Positions 24,245 through 32,934 of a stretch of DNA of 36,927 bases are shown here, in pieces. Each line of letters opens with the position of its first letter. Position 1 is the first letter of the stretch. The notes below the pieces were generated by a model, which was given only the letters and a program-made list of their open reading frames with translations, did no database searches and had not been told where the DNA came from. The translations under genes and the position numbers were made by a program. Source of the DNA: Brevundimonas sp. (GTDB lineage Bacteria; Pseudomonadota; Alphaproteobacteria; Caulobacterales; Caulobacteraceae); NCBI RefSeq assembly GCF_013823285.1, contig NZ_PNLV01000014.1, forward strand, positions 1-36,927, written 5' to 3'.

Positions 24245-26800
24245 ATGCGCTTCAATAAACTTCTCACTACGTCCGCTTCAGCCATCGTCCTGACGGCCGT
24301 CGCCGCCACCGGCGCCGCCGCCCAGGAGGTGACCTCCGTCGACGAGATCATCGTCACCGCCCAGAAGCGGGAGCAGAGCCTGCAGGACGTGCCGATCGTG
24401 GTCACGTCCCTGTCGCAGCAGGTGCTTGAGGACGCTGGCGTTCGTGACATCAAGGACATGCAGATCCTGACGCCGGGCCTGACCGTCACCTCGACCACCT
24501 CCGAGACCATCACCACCGCCCGCATCCGCGGCGTCGGCACCGTGGGTGACAACCCCGGGCTGGAAAGCTCGGTCGGCGTGGTCATCGACGGCGTCTACCG
24601 CCCCCGCAACGGCGTCGGCTTCGGCGATCTGGGCGAAATGTCCCGCATCGAGGTGCTGAAGGGCCCGCAGGGCACCCTGTTCGGCAAGAACACCTCCGCC
24701 GGCGTCATCAACATCATCACCGAGGCGCCGTCGTTCCAGCCGGGCTTCGAAGGCGAAGTCACAGGCGGCAATTTCGGAGCCTGGGGCGTTTCCGCCTCCG
24801 CCACCGGGCCGCTGAGCGAAAACATCGCCGGACGCCTGTACGTGGCCGCGCGCCAGCGCGACGGTTTCTATGACGTGGACACCGGCGACGGCCCGCGCAC
24901 CATGACCGAAGACCAGACGCAGGACTTCTGGACCGCGCGCGGTCAACTGCTGATCCTGCCCAGCGACCTGGCCTCGATCCGCCTCATCGCGGACTATTCG
25001 AAACGCGAAGAGTTCTGCTGCGTCGCCTCGCAGATCCGCGTCGGGCCGACCTTCGGCTTCATCAACGCCCTGTCCAACGGCCAGGGTCAGGCCGCTCCGG
25101 TGACGGGCGGCAGCTTCGGGCCGGCGCCGGGCTATGACTTCGTGCCCTATTCGCGGACGGCCTATTCCAACCGCGACACCGGTCAGGAAATCGAGGACTA
25201 CGGCTTCTCGGCCGAGGTCAACGCCGACATCGAATCCTGGAACGCCACAGTGACCTCCGTGACCGCGTGGCGGTCGTGGGAATCGGTCAATGGCATGGAT
25301 GTCGATTTCACCGGCGCGGACCTGATCTACCGCAACCAGGACGGCAATTTCGGCTTCGGCATCGACACCCTCAGCCAGGAACTGCGCCTGGCCGGATCGA
25401 CCGCCAATTTCGACTGGTTGATCGGCGGCTTCTACGCCCGTGAAAACCTGTCGCGCGATGACAGCTATTTCCTGGGCGCGGACTACAATCCGTACCTGTC
25501 GTTCCTGTTCACGGCCACGGTGCCGGCCGCCCTGGGCGGCCCCAACCCGGGCCGTATCCAGTGCTTCACCGATCCCACCGGCTTCAACCCGCTGTGCGCC
25601 GCCGGTCTTGCCCCGCCGAACCCGCTGGCGCCGACCCAGATCGTCGGCCAGGGCGTGGACGACCACTACTCGCAGACGTCCGAAACCTTCGCCATCTTCA
25701 CCAACAACACCTGGCGGGTGACGGACGCTTTCGAACTGACCCTGGGCCTGCGCTGGACCCAGGACGAGAAGGACCTGCAAGTCCAGCAGGACAACATCAA
25801 CGGCAACGGCGCGGCCTGCCTGGGCGCCCTGGCCAACCAGGGTTCCGCCTCGCCGACCCCGACGTCGGCGCTCGGCGCGCTCTGCCTGCCCTGGTCCAAC
25901 CCGTTCTACGACAACCGCGCGGTCACCGAGAACTTCACCGAGGACGCCTTCAGCGGCACGTTCAAGGCCGCCTACCGCCTGAACGACAGCCTCATGATCT
26001 ACGGATCGTATGCGCGCGGCTACAAGGGCGCGGGCTACAACCTGGATCGCGTCCAGACCGGCGTCATCCCGGACGCCTCGCTCTACTTCCCGGCCGAAAC
26101 CGTGGACAGCTGGGAGCTGGGCTTCAAGTCGACCCTGTTCAACCGCTCGCTGCTGTTCAACGCCACCCTGTTCGACCAGACCTTCGAGGACTTCCAGCTC
26201 AACACCTTCCTGGGCACCGCCTTCGTGGTGGAGTCCATTCCCGAGCTGAACTCGACCGGCGTCGACATGGACATGCTGTGGTTCACCCCGGTGGAAGGCC
26301 TGACCCTGAATGGCGGCCTGACCTATACCGACACCACCTACGGCAACTTCACGGCTGCGGACCTCATCAACCCCTCGCGCTTCGGGCCGCTCAGCCTGCT
26401 GCCGGGCGCCCAGATGTCGTTCGCCCCGGAATGGTCCGTGACCGGCGGCATGAGCTACGAACGCTCGCTGGGCAACGGCCTGATGGGCCGCTTCAATCTG
26501 TCGGCCAAGTACAGCTCGGAATACAATACCGGTTCGGACCTTCTGCCGGCCAAGATGCAGGACGCCTTCACCCTGGTGAACGGCCGCATCGGCTTCGGCG
26601 CCGAGGACCGCAGCTGGATGCTGGAAGTCTGGGGTCAGAACCTGACCGACGAGGAGTACTATCAGGTGGTGTTCAACGCGCCGCTGCAGGGGACGGCCTT
26701 CGCCAGCATCCCCTACAATGCGGCCACCGACACCCAGACCTACAACGCCTTCCTGGGCGCGCCCAGGACGTGGGGCGTGACGCTCCGGGTGCGCTACTGA
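24245..26800 (+). CDS. TonB-dependent outer-membrane receptor
   Basis: An 851-residue 22-strand-type receptor. A signal peptide (cleaved near residue 26, GAAA-QE) is followed by a TonB box, DEIIVTAQKR at 33-42. A plug domain spans about 45-160, with RIRGVGTVGDN and the ending IEVLKGPQGTLFGKNTSAGVINIIT. The barrel ends in Tyr851, the expected terminal aromatic. Extracellular-loop cysteines (EEFCCVAS, IQCFTDPTGFNPLC, GAACLGAL to GALCLPW) may form disulfides. The ligand could be a siderophore, a glycan or another bulky compound; no substrate genes are nearby. ATG 24245 lacks a perfect ribosome site. A strong terminator follows. Confidence 0.94.
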   Translation: MRFNKLLTTSASAIVLTAVAATGAAAQEVTSVDEIIVTAQKREQSLQDVPIVVTSLSQQVLEDAGVRDIKDMQILTPGLTVTSTTSETITTARIRGVGTVGDNPGLESSVGVVIDGVYRPRNGVGFGDLGEMSRIEVLKGPQGTLFGKNTSAGVINIITEAPSFQPGFEGEVTGGNFGAWGVSASATGPLSENIAGRLYVAARQRDGFYDVDTGDGPRTMTEDQTQDFWTARGQLLILPSDLASIRLIADYSKREEFCCVASQIRVGPTFGFINALSNGQGQAAPVTGGSFGPAPGYDFVPYSRTAYSNRDTGQEIEDYGFSAEVNADIESWNATVTSVTAWRSWESVNGMDVDFTGADLIYRNQDGNFGFGIDTLSQELRLAGSTANFDWLIGGFYARENLSRDDSYFLGADYNPYLSFLFTATVPAALGGPNPGRIQCFTDPTGFNPLCAAGLAPPNPLAPTQIVGQGVDDHYSQTSETFAIFTNNTWRVTDAFELTLGLRWTQDEKDLQVQQDNINGNGAACLGALANQGSASPTPTSALGALCLPWSNPFYDNRAVTENFTEDAFSGTFKAAYRLNDSLMIYGSYARGYKGAGYNLDRVQTGVIPDASLYFPAETVDSWELGFKSTLFNRSLLFNATLFDQTFEDFQLNTFLGTAFVVESIPELNSTGVDMDMLWFTPVEGLTLNGGLTYTDTTYGNFTAADLINPSRFGPLSLLPGAQMSFAPEWSVTGGMSYERSLGNGLMGRFNLSAKYSSEYNTGSDLLPAKMQDAFTLVNGRIGFGAEDRSWMLEVWGQNLTDEEYYQVVFNAPLQGTAFASIPYNAATDTQTYNAFLGAPRTWGVTLRVRY

Positions 26801-26826
26801 TCCCACCCCCGTCTAACGGGTCCAGG

Positions 26827-26863
26827 CCGGCCGGGAGAGCGATCTCCCGGCCGGTTTTCTTTT
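26827..26863 (+). terminator. Intrinsic terminator of the TonB-dependent receptor gene
   Basis: A perfect 12-bp stem CCGGCCGGGAGA / TCTCCCGGCCGG with a GCGA loop, followed by TTTTCTTTT. Confidence 0.93.
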
Positions 26864-26876
26864 GGCGCTCAAAGCA

Positions 26877-26902
26877 AAGGGGACGGCTGACGCCGTCCCC
26901 TT
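26877..26902 (-). terminator. Intrinsic terminator of the M16 peptidase gene
   Basis: AAGGGGACGGC (26877-26887) pairs with GCCGTCCCCTT (26892-26902) around a 4-nt loop. On the minus strand it follows the M16 stop by 25 nt and is followed by TTTGCTTTG. Together with the receptor terminator it insulates the convergent pair. Confidence 0.85.
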
Positions 26903-26927
26903 CGACCTTCCAGAACCCCTGGCCGGA

Positions 26928-29798
26928 TCAGCGCAGCGCGGCGCTGTCCAGGCTCAGTTGGTCCAGCGGAATGACCTCCACGTCCGGATAGGCGGCGCGC
27001 AGGTCGTCGATGAACAGCGAGGCGTCGCCGACGATGACCAGGCTGATCCCGTCCACCGCCAGAGCCCGGCCGGCGGCCGCCTGGACGTCTTCCGGCGTGA
27101 CCGCGTTCACCCGGCCCGCGTAATCCGCCAGATCGCTCATGGGCAAGTCATAGAGCGCCAGGTTGGCGACCCAGCTGCCCAGCCCGTCGACAGTCTCGAG
27201 CGAGCGGCCGAAACCGCCCACCAGGGTGGCCTGACGGGGACCGAGCTCGGCTTCCGACGCCGGTTCGGCCGACAGACGGGTCAGTTCGGCCAGGATCAGA
27301 CCGACGACCTCGACGGCGTTCTCGTTGGGCGTCTGGGTCGAGGCGGTGAACACGCCCTGATCCGCCCGCGCGCCCAGGGAGGCGCCTGCGCCGTAGGACA
27401 GGCCGCGCTTGATCCGGATCTCCTGATTGAGGCGTGAGGAGTAGCCCCCACCCAGCAGGTTCGCGCCCACCAGCAGCGGGTAATAGTCGGCGTCGTCCCG
27501 CGCCACGCTGCGGCGGGCGGCGACCACCGCCGCCTGTCCGGCGCCGGGCTGATCGATCACCACGACCCGGGGCGCGAGCGTGGCGCCTGCGGCGTCATCG
27601 ACCGTCGACGCCGGCGCCGACGGCTCGGTCCAGCCGCCGAAGGCCTGCTCGGCCAGGGCCCAGGCGGCCATGGGCGTAATGTCGCCTGAGAAGACCAGGG
27701 TCGCGGTGGAGGGGCGCCAGTTGGCCGCGTGGAAGGCAGCCAGATCGTCGCGCGTGATGGCGGGCACGGTGGTCAGGGTGCCCGATCCCGGCGCCCCATA
27801 GGGCGCATCGCCGTAGATCACCCGGCCCGTCGCTTGGGAGGCGATGGAGCCCGGCTGGCTCAGCGCCACGCGCAGTCCGTCCATGGCCTGACTCTGCTGG
27901 CGCTCCAGCTCCTCGGCGGCGAAGGCCGGATCCCGCACCAGCTCGGCCATCAGAGCCAGGGTCTGGCCGAACACGTCGGCCGGGGCGTTGGCGTAGACAT
28001 TGGTGAAGTCCACGCCCGCGCCCGCGCCGATGGAGGCGCCCAGTTGTTCAATCTGGGTCGCGATTTCCGGCGCCGACAGACGCGACGTGCCCTGGTTGAT
28101 CATGGAGGCGGTCAGGGCCGCCACGCCGGCGCGGCCGTGCGGATCATCGGCGGTCCCCGCGTCGAAGCTGAGACGGGCGGAAATCAGGGGCAGACCGGTG
28201 GTGGGCGCCACCAGCACGCGCACGCCGTTGGCGAGGGTGCGCTCGCTGATCTGCGGGGTGACGGGCTCAAGCGGCGCGCCCGGCTCGGGGATGGGCACGC
28301 GTTCGGCCTCGGGGGCCAGGGTGACCCGCTCGCCCGCCGGCGCCAGATCATCCAGGGTCACCGGGGCCGTCACGTTCAGCACCTGTTCGCTGGGCGGATT
28401 GACGTCATCGGCGTTCAGATAGCGTACGGTGATGGTGCGCTCGGGCGTCAGATAGCGGCGGGCCACGCGCTGGATGTCTGCTGCGGTGACGGCCTGGATT
28501 GCAGCGATCTCGTTGTCGGCCGTGGCCGGATCGCCGGTCATGATCAGGGACCAGCCCAGGGCCGAGGCGCGCTGGTCCGTGGTTTCCCGCTCGCGCAGCG
28601 CGCCGGCCACCAGTTCATTCTTGGCCTCGGTCAGCTCGGCGTCGGTGATGGGCTCGTCACGAAACCGCGCGATCTCGGCCTGGATGGCCGCGATGCCCTG
28701 ATCCGGCGTCGCGTCCCCGGCCATCAGCGAATAGGCGGCCAGATAGCCAGCCTGTTGGGCGAAGTCGGGCATGGAGGAGGCCTGGGCGGCGATCTGCTGC
28801 TCATAAACCAACGAGCGGTACATGCGCGAGGACTCGCCGGTGGACAGGACGCCGTCCAGCACGGTCAGGGCCGCCCGGTCCGGATGACCGTAGGCGACCG
28901 TTGGCCACGACAGCACCACCGCCGGCAGCGGCACGTTGGGGGCGTAGAAAGTCGCCTCGCGCGGACCGGTGATGTCCGGCTCGGCCACCTCGTTGGCGGG
29001 CATGGGCCGGTCCGGACGCTCAAGCGGGGCGAAATACTGGTCGATCCAGCCGTCCAGCTGAGCCTGATCGAAATTGCCGGCCACGATCAGGATGGCGTTG
29101 TCCGGCCGATAATAGGTTTCATGGAAGCGCAGCACGTCGTCCAGGGTCGCGGCGTCCAGATCCTCGATGGAGCCGATGCCGGGGCGGCGATACGGATGCT
29201 CCTGATAGATCATCTGGGGCATGAACAGGCCAAACAGCCGGCCGTAGGGCGAGGCCAGGATGCGCTGGCGATACTCGTTCTTGACCACGTCCCGCTCTGA
29301 GATAAACGTGTCCTCGTCCACCACCAGCGACCCAAGGCGCTCGGCCTCGGCGAACAGGATGCGCTCCAGATGATTGGCGGGCACCACCTCGTGGTAGGCC
29401 GTCACGTCGTCGGCGGTGAAGGCGTTGTTGTAGCCGCCCACGTCCTCCGTCAGCCGGTCGAGCGTCTCCTCCGGCATGTTCCGGGTGGCCTTGAACAGCA
29501 GGTGTTCGAACAGGTGCGCGAAGCCCGAGCGTCCCTGCGGGTCGTCCTTTGAGCCGACCCGGTACCAGACCTGGACCGCCACATTCGACGTGTTGCGGTC
29601 CTGGGCCGTGTAGACTTCCATGCCGTTCTCCAGCACCCGGCGCTGGAAGCCCAGCGGCGGCACCTCGACGCCGGCCGGCGCCTGGGCGGACACGGCCCGG
29701 GCGGACGCGGGGACCGTGTCGAATGCGACAGCGGGCAGCGCCGCCCCCATCAGAAGCGCCGTGGCGGCGGCGGTGACGATCAGACGGCGTTTGAACAT
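26928..29798 (-). CDS. Exported M16-family metallopeptidase (fused two-half type)
   Basis: A 956-residue zinc peptidase. It has a signal peptide (about 1-25, ending AVA-FD) and two homologous M16 halves. The first half has the inverted zinc motif HLFEH with His95, Glu98 and His99, and the distal ligand Glu174 in SERDVVKNEYRQR. The second half (from about residue 510) keeps the fold but lacks HxxEH, as usual, and supplies substrate-binding residues. Such periplasmic enzymes clear unfolded or amyloid-like peptides and transit peptides; the substrate here is not known. ATG 29798 has AAGGAA 6 nt upstream. It is transcribed alone, facing the TonB receptor. Confidence 0.94.
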   Translation of the reverse strand: MFKRRLIVTAAATALLMGAALPAVAFDTVPASARAVSAQAPAGVEVPPLGFQRRVLENGMEVYTAQDRNTSNVAVQVWYRVGSKDDPQGRSGFAHLFEHLLFKATRNMPEETLDRLTEDVGGYNNAFTADDVTAYHEVVPANHLERILFAEAERLGSLVVDEDTFISERDVVKNEYRQRILASPYGRLFGLFMPQMIYQEHPYRRPGIGSIEDLDAATLDDVLRFHETYYRPDNAILIVAGNFDQAQLDGWIDQYFAPLERPDRPMPANEVAEPDITGPREATFYAPNVPLPAVVLSWPTVAYGHPDRAALTVLDGVLSTGESSRMYRSLVYEQQIAAQASSMPDFAQQAGYLAAYSLMAGDATPDQGIAAIQAEIARFRDEPITDAELTEAKNELVAGALRERETTDQRASALGWSLIMTGDPATADNEIAAIQAVTAADIQRVARRYLTPERTITVRYLNADDVNPPSEQVLNVTAPVTLDDLAPAGERVTLAPEAERVPIPEPGAPLEPVTPQISERTLANGVRVLVAPTTGLPLISARLSFDAGTADDPHGRAGVAALTASMINQGTSRLSAPEIATQIEQLGASIGAGAGVDFTNVYANAPADVFGQTLALMAELVRDPAFAAEELERQQSQAMDGLRVALSQPGSIASQATGRVIYGDAPYGAPGSGTLTTVPAITRDDLAAFHAANWRPSTATLVFSGDITPMAAWALAEQAFGGWTEPSAPASTVDDAAGATLAPRVVVIDQPGAGQAAVVAARRSVARDDADYYPLLVGANLLGGGYSSRLNQEIRIKRGLSYGAGASLGARADQGVFTASTQTPNENAVEVVGLILAELTRLSAEPASEAELGPRQATLVGGFGRSLETVDGLGSWVANLALYDLPMSDLADYAGRVNAVTPEDVQAAAGRALAVDGISLVIVGDASLFIDDLRAAYPDVEVIPLDQLSLDSAALR

Positions 29799-29874
29799 GC
29801 GGATTTCCTTCAGCCCCTTCGAAGGATCTCACCTTAGGCGCGCACCGCAGCGACCGCACCTTACCGACCTGTAA

Positions 29875-30642
29875 TCATCCCACCGGCGCCGGCTCGTCCT
29901 GGAGCGGCGCGTGATGGCGGCGCTGGAAGCGTTCGATCAGATGGGCGGCCAGCCACAGGGCCATGGCCCACGCGGCGCCGAGACTCCATCCGGCGAAGAC
30001 GTCCGTGGCCCAGTGGGCGCCCAGATAGACGCGGCTGAGGCCCACCAGCATGGCGATGATCAGCGCCATGGCCATGACCCAGACCTTCAGGCGATTGCCA
30101 GGCAGCACGCGGGCCAGCATCACCCCCACGGTCAGATAGAACACCGTCGACAACAGGGCGTGGCCGGACGGGAAGCTGGCGTTGAGGGTGTCCACCGCCT
30201 GATATTCCGCGGGCGGCCGTTCGCGCTCGAATATGCCCTTGAAGCCCTCGCTGAGGGCCACGCCGCCCGCCAGGCCGATGACCAGCATCAGGGCCGACAG
30301 GCGCTTTCTCTGGATCACCAGGAACCCGATCACCGCAACCGCGAACAGCCCCAGCACCGATATGCCGCCCAGGGAGGTGACGTCGGCCATGGCCTCCTCC
30401 AGCCACCAGGGCCCCCAGGCGTGACCCGGATCGGCGTGGGGCCGCAGGGCGCGCAGCACCATGGCGTCGAAGGCGCGTCCGTCCGCCTCCGTCATGTCGT
30501 CGGCGATCTCGATGAAGGTCAGCACCCCGACCGCCCCCACGAACAGGGCGGTCAGCAACGCCAGTTCGCTGCGCGCCAGCGTCAGCAGGCGCCCGGCCAG
30601 GCGGTTGAATTCGGAGCGGTCGAGGGGAGGAAAGGCGCGCAT
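29875..30642 (-). CDS. PAP2-family membrane phosphatase
   Basis: A 255-residue integral membrane phosphatase with about six helices. All three PAP2 motifs are visible: KGIFERERP at 135-143 (KX6RP), PSGH at 158-161, and SRVYLGAHWATD at 203-214 (SRX5HX3D). Candidate substrates are phosphatidic acid, undecaprenyl pyrophosphate or lipid A phosphates, and these cannot be separated by sequence alone. ATG 30642 has no Shine-Dalgarno, and an EcfG-type promoter ends 11 nt before it. The mRNA would therefore have almost no leader and expression would rise under stress. It is divergent from nrdA. Confidence 0.9.
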   Translation of the reverse strand: MRAFPPLDRSEFNRLAGRLLTLARSELALLTALFVGAVGVLTFIEIADDMTEADGRAFDAMVLRALRPHADPGHAWGPWWLEEAMADVTSLGGISVLGLFAVAVIGFLVIQRKRLSALMLVIGLAGGVALSEGFKGIFERERPPAEYQAVDTLNASFPSGHALLSTVFYLTVGVMLARVLPGNRLKVWVMAMALIIAMLVGLSRVYLGAHWATDVFAGWSLGAAWAMALWLAAHLIERFQRRHHAPLQDEPAPVG

Positions 30643-30653
30643 GATGATCCCGG

Positions 30654-30679
30654 AACGGTCAAGCTCGGGACGCTGTTCC
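30654..30679 (-). promoter_or_regulatory. EcfG-type (general stress) promoter for the PAP2 gene
   Basis: On the minus strand GGAAC (30679-30675), 17 nt, then CGTT (30657-30654) match the alphaproteobacterial EcfG/SigT consensus GGAAC-N16-17-CGTT exactly. The start site would fall within about 5 nt of ATG 30642. The arms CGGAAC and GTTCCG also make the site an inverted repeat, so the plus strand reads GGAAC-N17-TGTT, one base off the consensus. Confidence 0.65.
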
Positions 30680-30884
30680 GTGGTTTTTATTGCGCTGTCC
30701 CTCGCGTCGCGTGAGCTGGCGGCCTGAACGCCCGTCTCACGGTTTCGTGAAGTGTTTCTTCGATCACTTTTTTCGAACTGTCACATCGCGTTTCCGGGGA
30801 ATTTCCACAGGCTGCGGGAACCGCTCCACCGATTCGACGGACAAAGCCCCGGTCAAGTGCTTTACGGGGCGTTAGGGATGTGCG

Positions 30885-30900
30885 CCCATACATCTAGGCG
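30885..30900 (+). promoter_or_regulatory. Degenerate NrdR box (distal) upstream of nrdA
   Basis: The core ATACATCTAG agrees with the NrdR core CWATATATWG at 7 of 10 positions. Its start is exactly 31 bp upstream of the stronger proximal box, the helical spacing expected for paired NrdR sites. Confidence 0.4.
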
Positions 30901-30915
30901 AGCGGGGTGCTTCGA

Positions 30916-30931
30916 ACACCAGATTTAGTGT
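30916..30931 (+). promoter_or_regulatory. NrdR box (proximal) upstream of nrdA
   Basis: ACACCAGATTTAGTGT matches the NrdR consensus acaCwAtATaTwGtgt at 13 of 16 positions, with perfect ACAC/GTGT arms, 51 bp before the nrdA ATG. NrdR represses ribonucleotide reductase genes when dATP is high. Confidence 0.7.
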
Positions 30932-30982
30932 CTGGACGCGGAGCAAGGTTCAATAACCGATTAGTTCAGGGCTTAGACGAAT

Positions 30983-32878
30983 ATGGCTGGTGGTGAAGCG
31001 TTGAAGGCGGATTTCGAACCCAAGGTGAAGATGGCCGAGGTGATCAGCCTGGGCGCTGACCGGCCCGCGCTGAGCGTGGTTCAGGGCATCCAGCTGGACC
31101 GCTCGCGCGACGCGCTTCTGACCGATTTCGGCAAGAAGACGCTGGAAGACCGCTATCTGCTGCCGGGCGAGTCCTATCAGGACATGTTCGCCCGCGTCGC
31201 CACGGCCTACGCCGACGACGCCGAGCACGCCCAGCGCGTCTACGATTACATGTCCAGGCTGTGGTTCATGCCGGCCACCCCGGTGCTGTCCAACGGCGGC
31301 GCCGACCGCGGCCTGCCCATCAGCTGTTTCCTGAACGCCGTGGGTGACTCGCTCGACGGCATCCAGTCGGTCTGGAACGAGAACGTCGCCCTGGCCTCCA
31401 ACGGCGGCGGCATCGGCACCTACTGGGGCGGCGTCCGCTCCATCGGCGAGAAGGTCAAGGGCCAGGGCCAGACCTCGGGCATCATCCCCTTCATCCGCGT
31501 CATGGACTCCCTGACGCTGGCCATCAGCCAGGGCAGCCTGCGGCGCGGCTCGGCGGCGGTCTATCTGGACGTGCACCATCCGGAGATCGAGGAGTTCCTC
31601 GAGATCCGCAAACCCTCAGGCGACTTCAACCGCAAGTCCCTGAACCTGCACCACGGCATCAACATCACCGACGCCTTCATGGAGGCGGTGCGTGACGGCA
31701 AGACCTTCGACCTGCTCTCGCCCAAGAACGGCGAAGTCATCAAGACGGTGGACGCCCGTAACCTGTGGCAGAAGATCCTGGAGATCCGCCTGCAGACCGG
31801 CGAGCCCTACCTGATCTTCTCGGACACCGTGAACAAGGCCATGCCGCGCCACCAGCAGGAGCTGGGTCTGAAGGTGAAGCAGTCCAACCTGTGCAGCGAG
31901 ATCATGCTGCACACCGGCGCCGACCATCTGGGCATCGACCGCACCGCCGTGTGCTGCCTGTCCTCGGTCAACGCCGAGACCTTCCTGGAATGGCGCGAGG
32001 AGCCCCGGTTCATCGAGGACCTGATGCGGTTCCTGGACAATGTGCTGGAGGACTTCATCCGCCGCGCCCCGCCGGAAATGAAGGCGGCGGTCTATTCGGC
32101 CAGACGCGAGCGTTCGGTGGGTCTGGGCCTGATGGGCTTCCACTCGTTCCTGCAGGCCCAGGGCGTGGCGTTCGAATCCGCCATGGCCAAGTCCTGGAAC
32201 ATGCGCCTGTTCAAGCACCTGCGCCGCGAGGCCGACAAGGCCAGCCGCGTGCTGGCCGAGGAGAAGGGGCCCTGCGAGGACGCGGCCGAGCGCGGCGTCA
32301 TGGAGCGGTTCAGCCACAAGCTGGCCATCGCCCCCACCGCCTCCATCTCGATCATCTGCGGCGGCACCTCGGCGGGCATCGAGCCGATCCCGGCCAACAT
32401 CTACACCCACAAGACCCTGTCGGGCTCCTTCGCGGTCAAGAACCCCTATCTGGAGGAGGTTCTGGAGGCCAAGGGCCTGAATACCGACGCGGTGTGGAAT
32501 TCGATCCTGGAAGAGGAAGGCTCGGTCCAGCACCTGGACGGCCTGACCGAAGACGAGAAGGCCATCTTCAAGACCGCCTTCGAGCTGGACCAGCGCTGGG
32601 TGGTGGAACTGGCCGCCGACCGCACGCCGGAGATCTGCCAGGCCCAGTCGGTGAACCTGTTCATCCCCGGCGACGTGGACAAGTGGGACCTGCACATGCT
32701 GCACTGGCGCGCCTGGGAGCAGGGCATGAAGTCCCTGTACTACCTGCGCTCCAAGTCGGTTCAGCGCGCCGCCTTCGCCGGCTCCGCGGACAAGGCCGAG
32801 GTCGAGGTGGACCCCAATCAGCCCGACCTGTTCGCCGCCGCCCGCACCGACTACGACGAGTGCCTGGCCTGCCAGTAG
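30983..32878 (+). CDS. nrdA: Class I ribonucleotide reductase large subunit (no N-terminal ATP-cone)
   Basis: NrdA makes deoxyribonucleotides from ribonucleoside diphosphates and needs a radical from NrdB. The 631-residue product has the barrel with redox Cys115 in LPISCFLNAVGD, the radical-site Cys304 and Glu306 in SNLCSEIMLH, the partner Cys324/325 in TAVCCLSS, PTASISIICG in the substrate loop, and a C-terminal CxxC at 627-630 for thioredoxin exchange. It begins straight into the core domain, so the roughly 90-residue ATP-cone for overall dATP inhibition is missing. nrdB is not adjacent. ATG 30983 has only a weak, distant AGGG. Regulation by NrdR is likely from the boxes upstream. Confidence 0.94.
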   Translation: MAGGEALKADFEPKVKMAEVISLGADRPALSVVQGIQLDRSRDALLTDFGKKTLEDRYLLPGESYQDMFARVATAYADDAEHAQRVYDYMSRLWFMPATPVLSNGGADRGLPISCFLNAVGDSLDGIQSVWNENVALASNGGGIGTYWGGVRSIGEKVKGQGQTSGIIPFIRVMDSLTLAISQGSLRRGSAAVYLDVHHPEIEEFLEIRKPSGDFNRKSLNLHHGINITDAFMEAVRDGKTFDLLSPKNGEVIKTVDARNLWQKILEIRLQTGEPYLIFSDTVNKAMPRHQQELGLKVKQSNLCSEIMLHTGADHLGIDRTAVCCLSSVNAETFLEWREEPRFIEDLMRFLDNVLEDFIRRAPPEMKAAVYSARRERSVGLGLMGFHSFLQAQGVAFESAMAKSWNMRLFKHLRREADKASRVLAEEKGPCEDAAERGVMERFSHKLAIAPTASISIICGGTSAGIEPIPANIYTHKTLSGSFAVKNPYLEEVLEAKGLNTDAVWNSILEEEGSVQHLDGLTEDEKAIFKTAFELDQRWVVELAADRTPEICQAQSVNLFIPGDVDKWDLHMLHWRAWEQGMKSLYYLRSKSVQRAAFAGSADKAEVEVDPNQPDLFAAARTDYDECLACQ

Positions 32879-32904
32879 GCGCGAGGTAATCCCCCTGTCT
32901 TGAA

Positions 32905-32931
32905 CCCGGCCTATCCTCCCCGAGGGCCGGG
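32905..32931 (+). terminator. Possible weak terminator after nrdA
   Basis: CCCGGCC (32905-32911) pairs with GGCCGGG (32925-32931) around a 13-nt loop, 26 nt after the nrdA stop. No T tract follows, so its strength is doubtful. Confidence 0.35.
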
Positions 32932-32934
32932 ATC

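Larger units (their letters stand above)
30643..30982. other. 340-bp divergent intergenic region between PAP2 and nrdA genes
   Basis: No gene is seen. It holds an EcfG-type promoter for the PAP2 gene at its left end, a GCCCCG/CGGGGC stem (30846-30851 with 30865-30870), a GATTC CcrM site (30831-30835), and a pair of NrdR-box-like sequences 31 bp apart before nrdA. A DnaA-box-like ATTTCCACA (30801-30809) has two mismatches and is weak. Confidence 0.6.

Noticed and set aside
24278..26806. An 842-codon open frame antisense to the TonB-dependent receptor
   Set aside because: It mirrors the receptor codon pattern of a high-GC genome, has no signal, domain or ribosome site, and the receptor on the other strand is unmistakable.
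30801..30809. ATTTCCACA upstream of nrdA as a DnaA box
   Set aside because: Two mismatches to TTATNCACA and no second box nearby.
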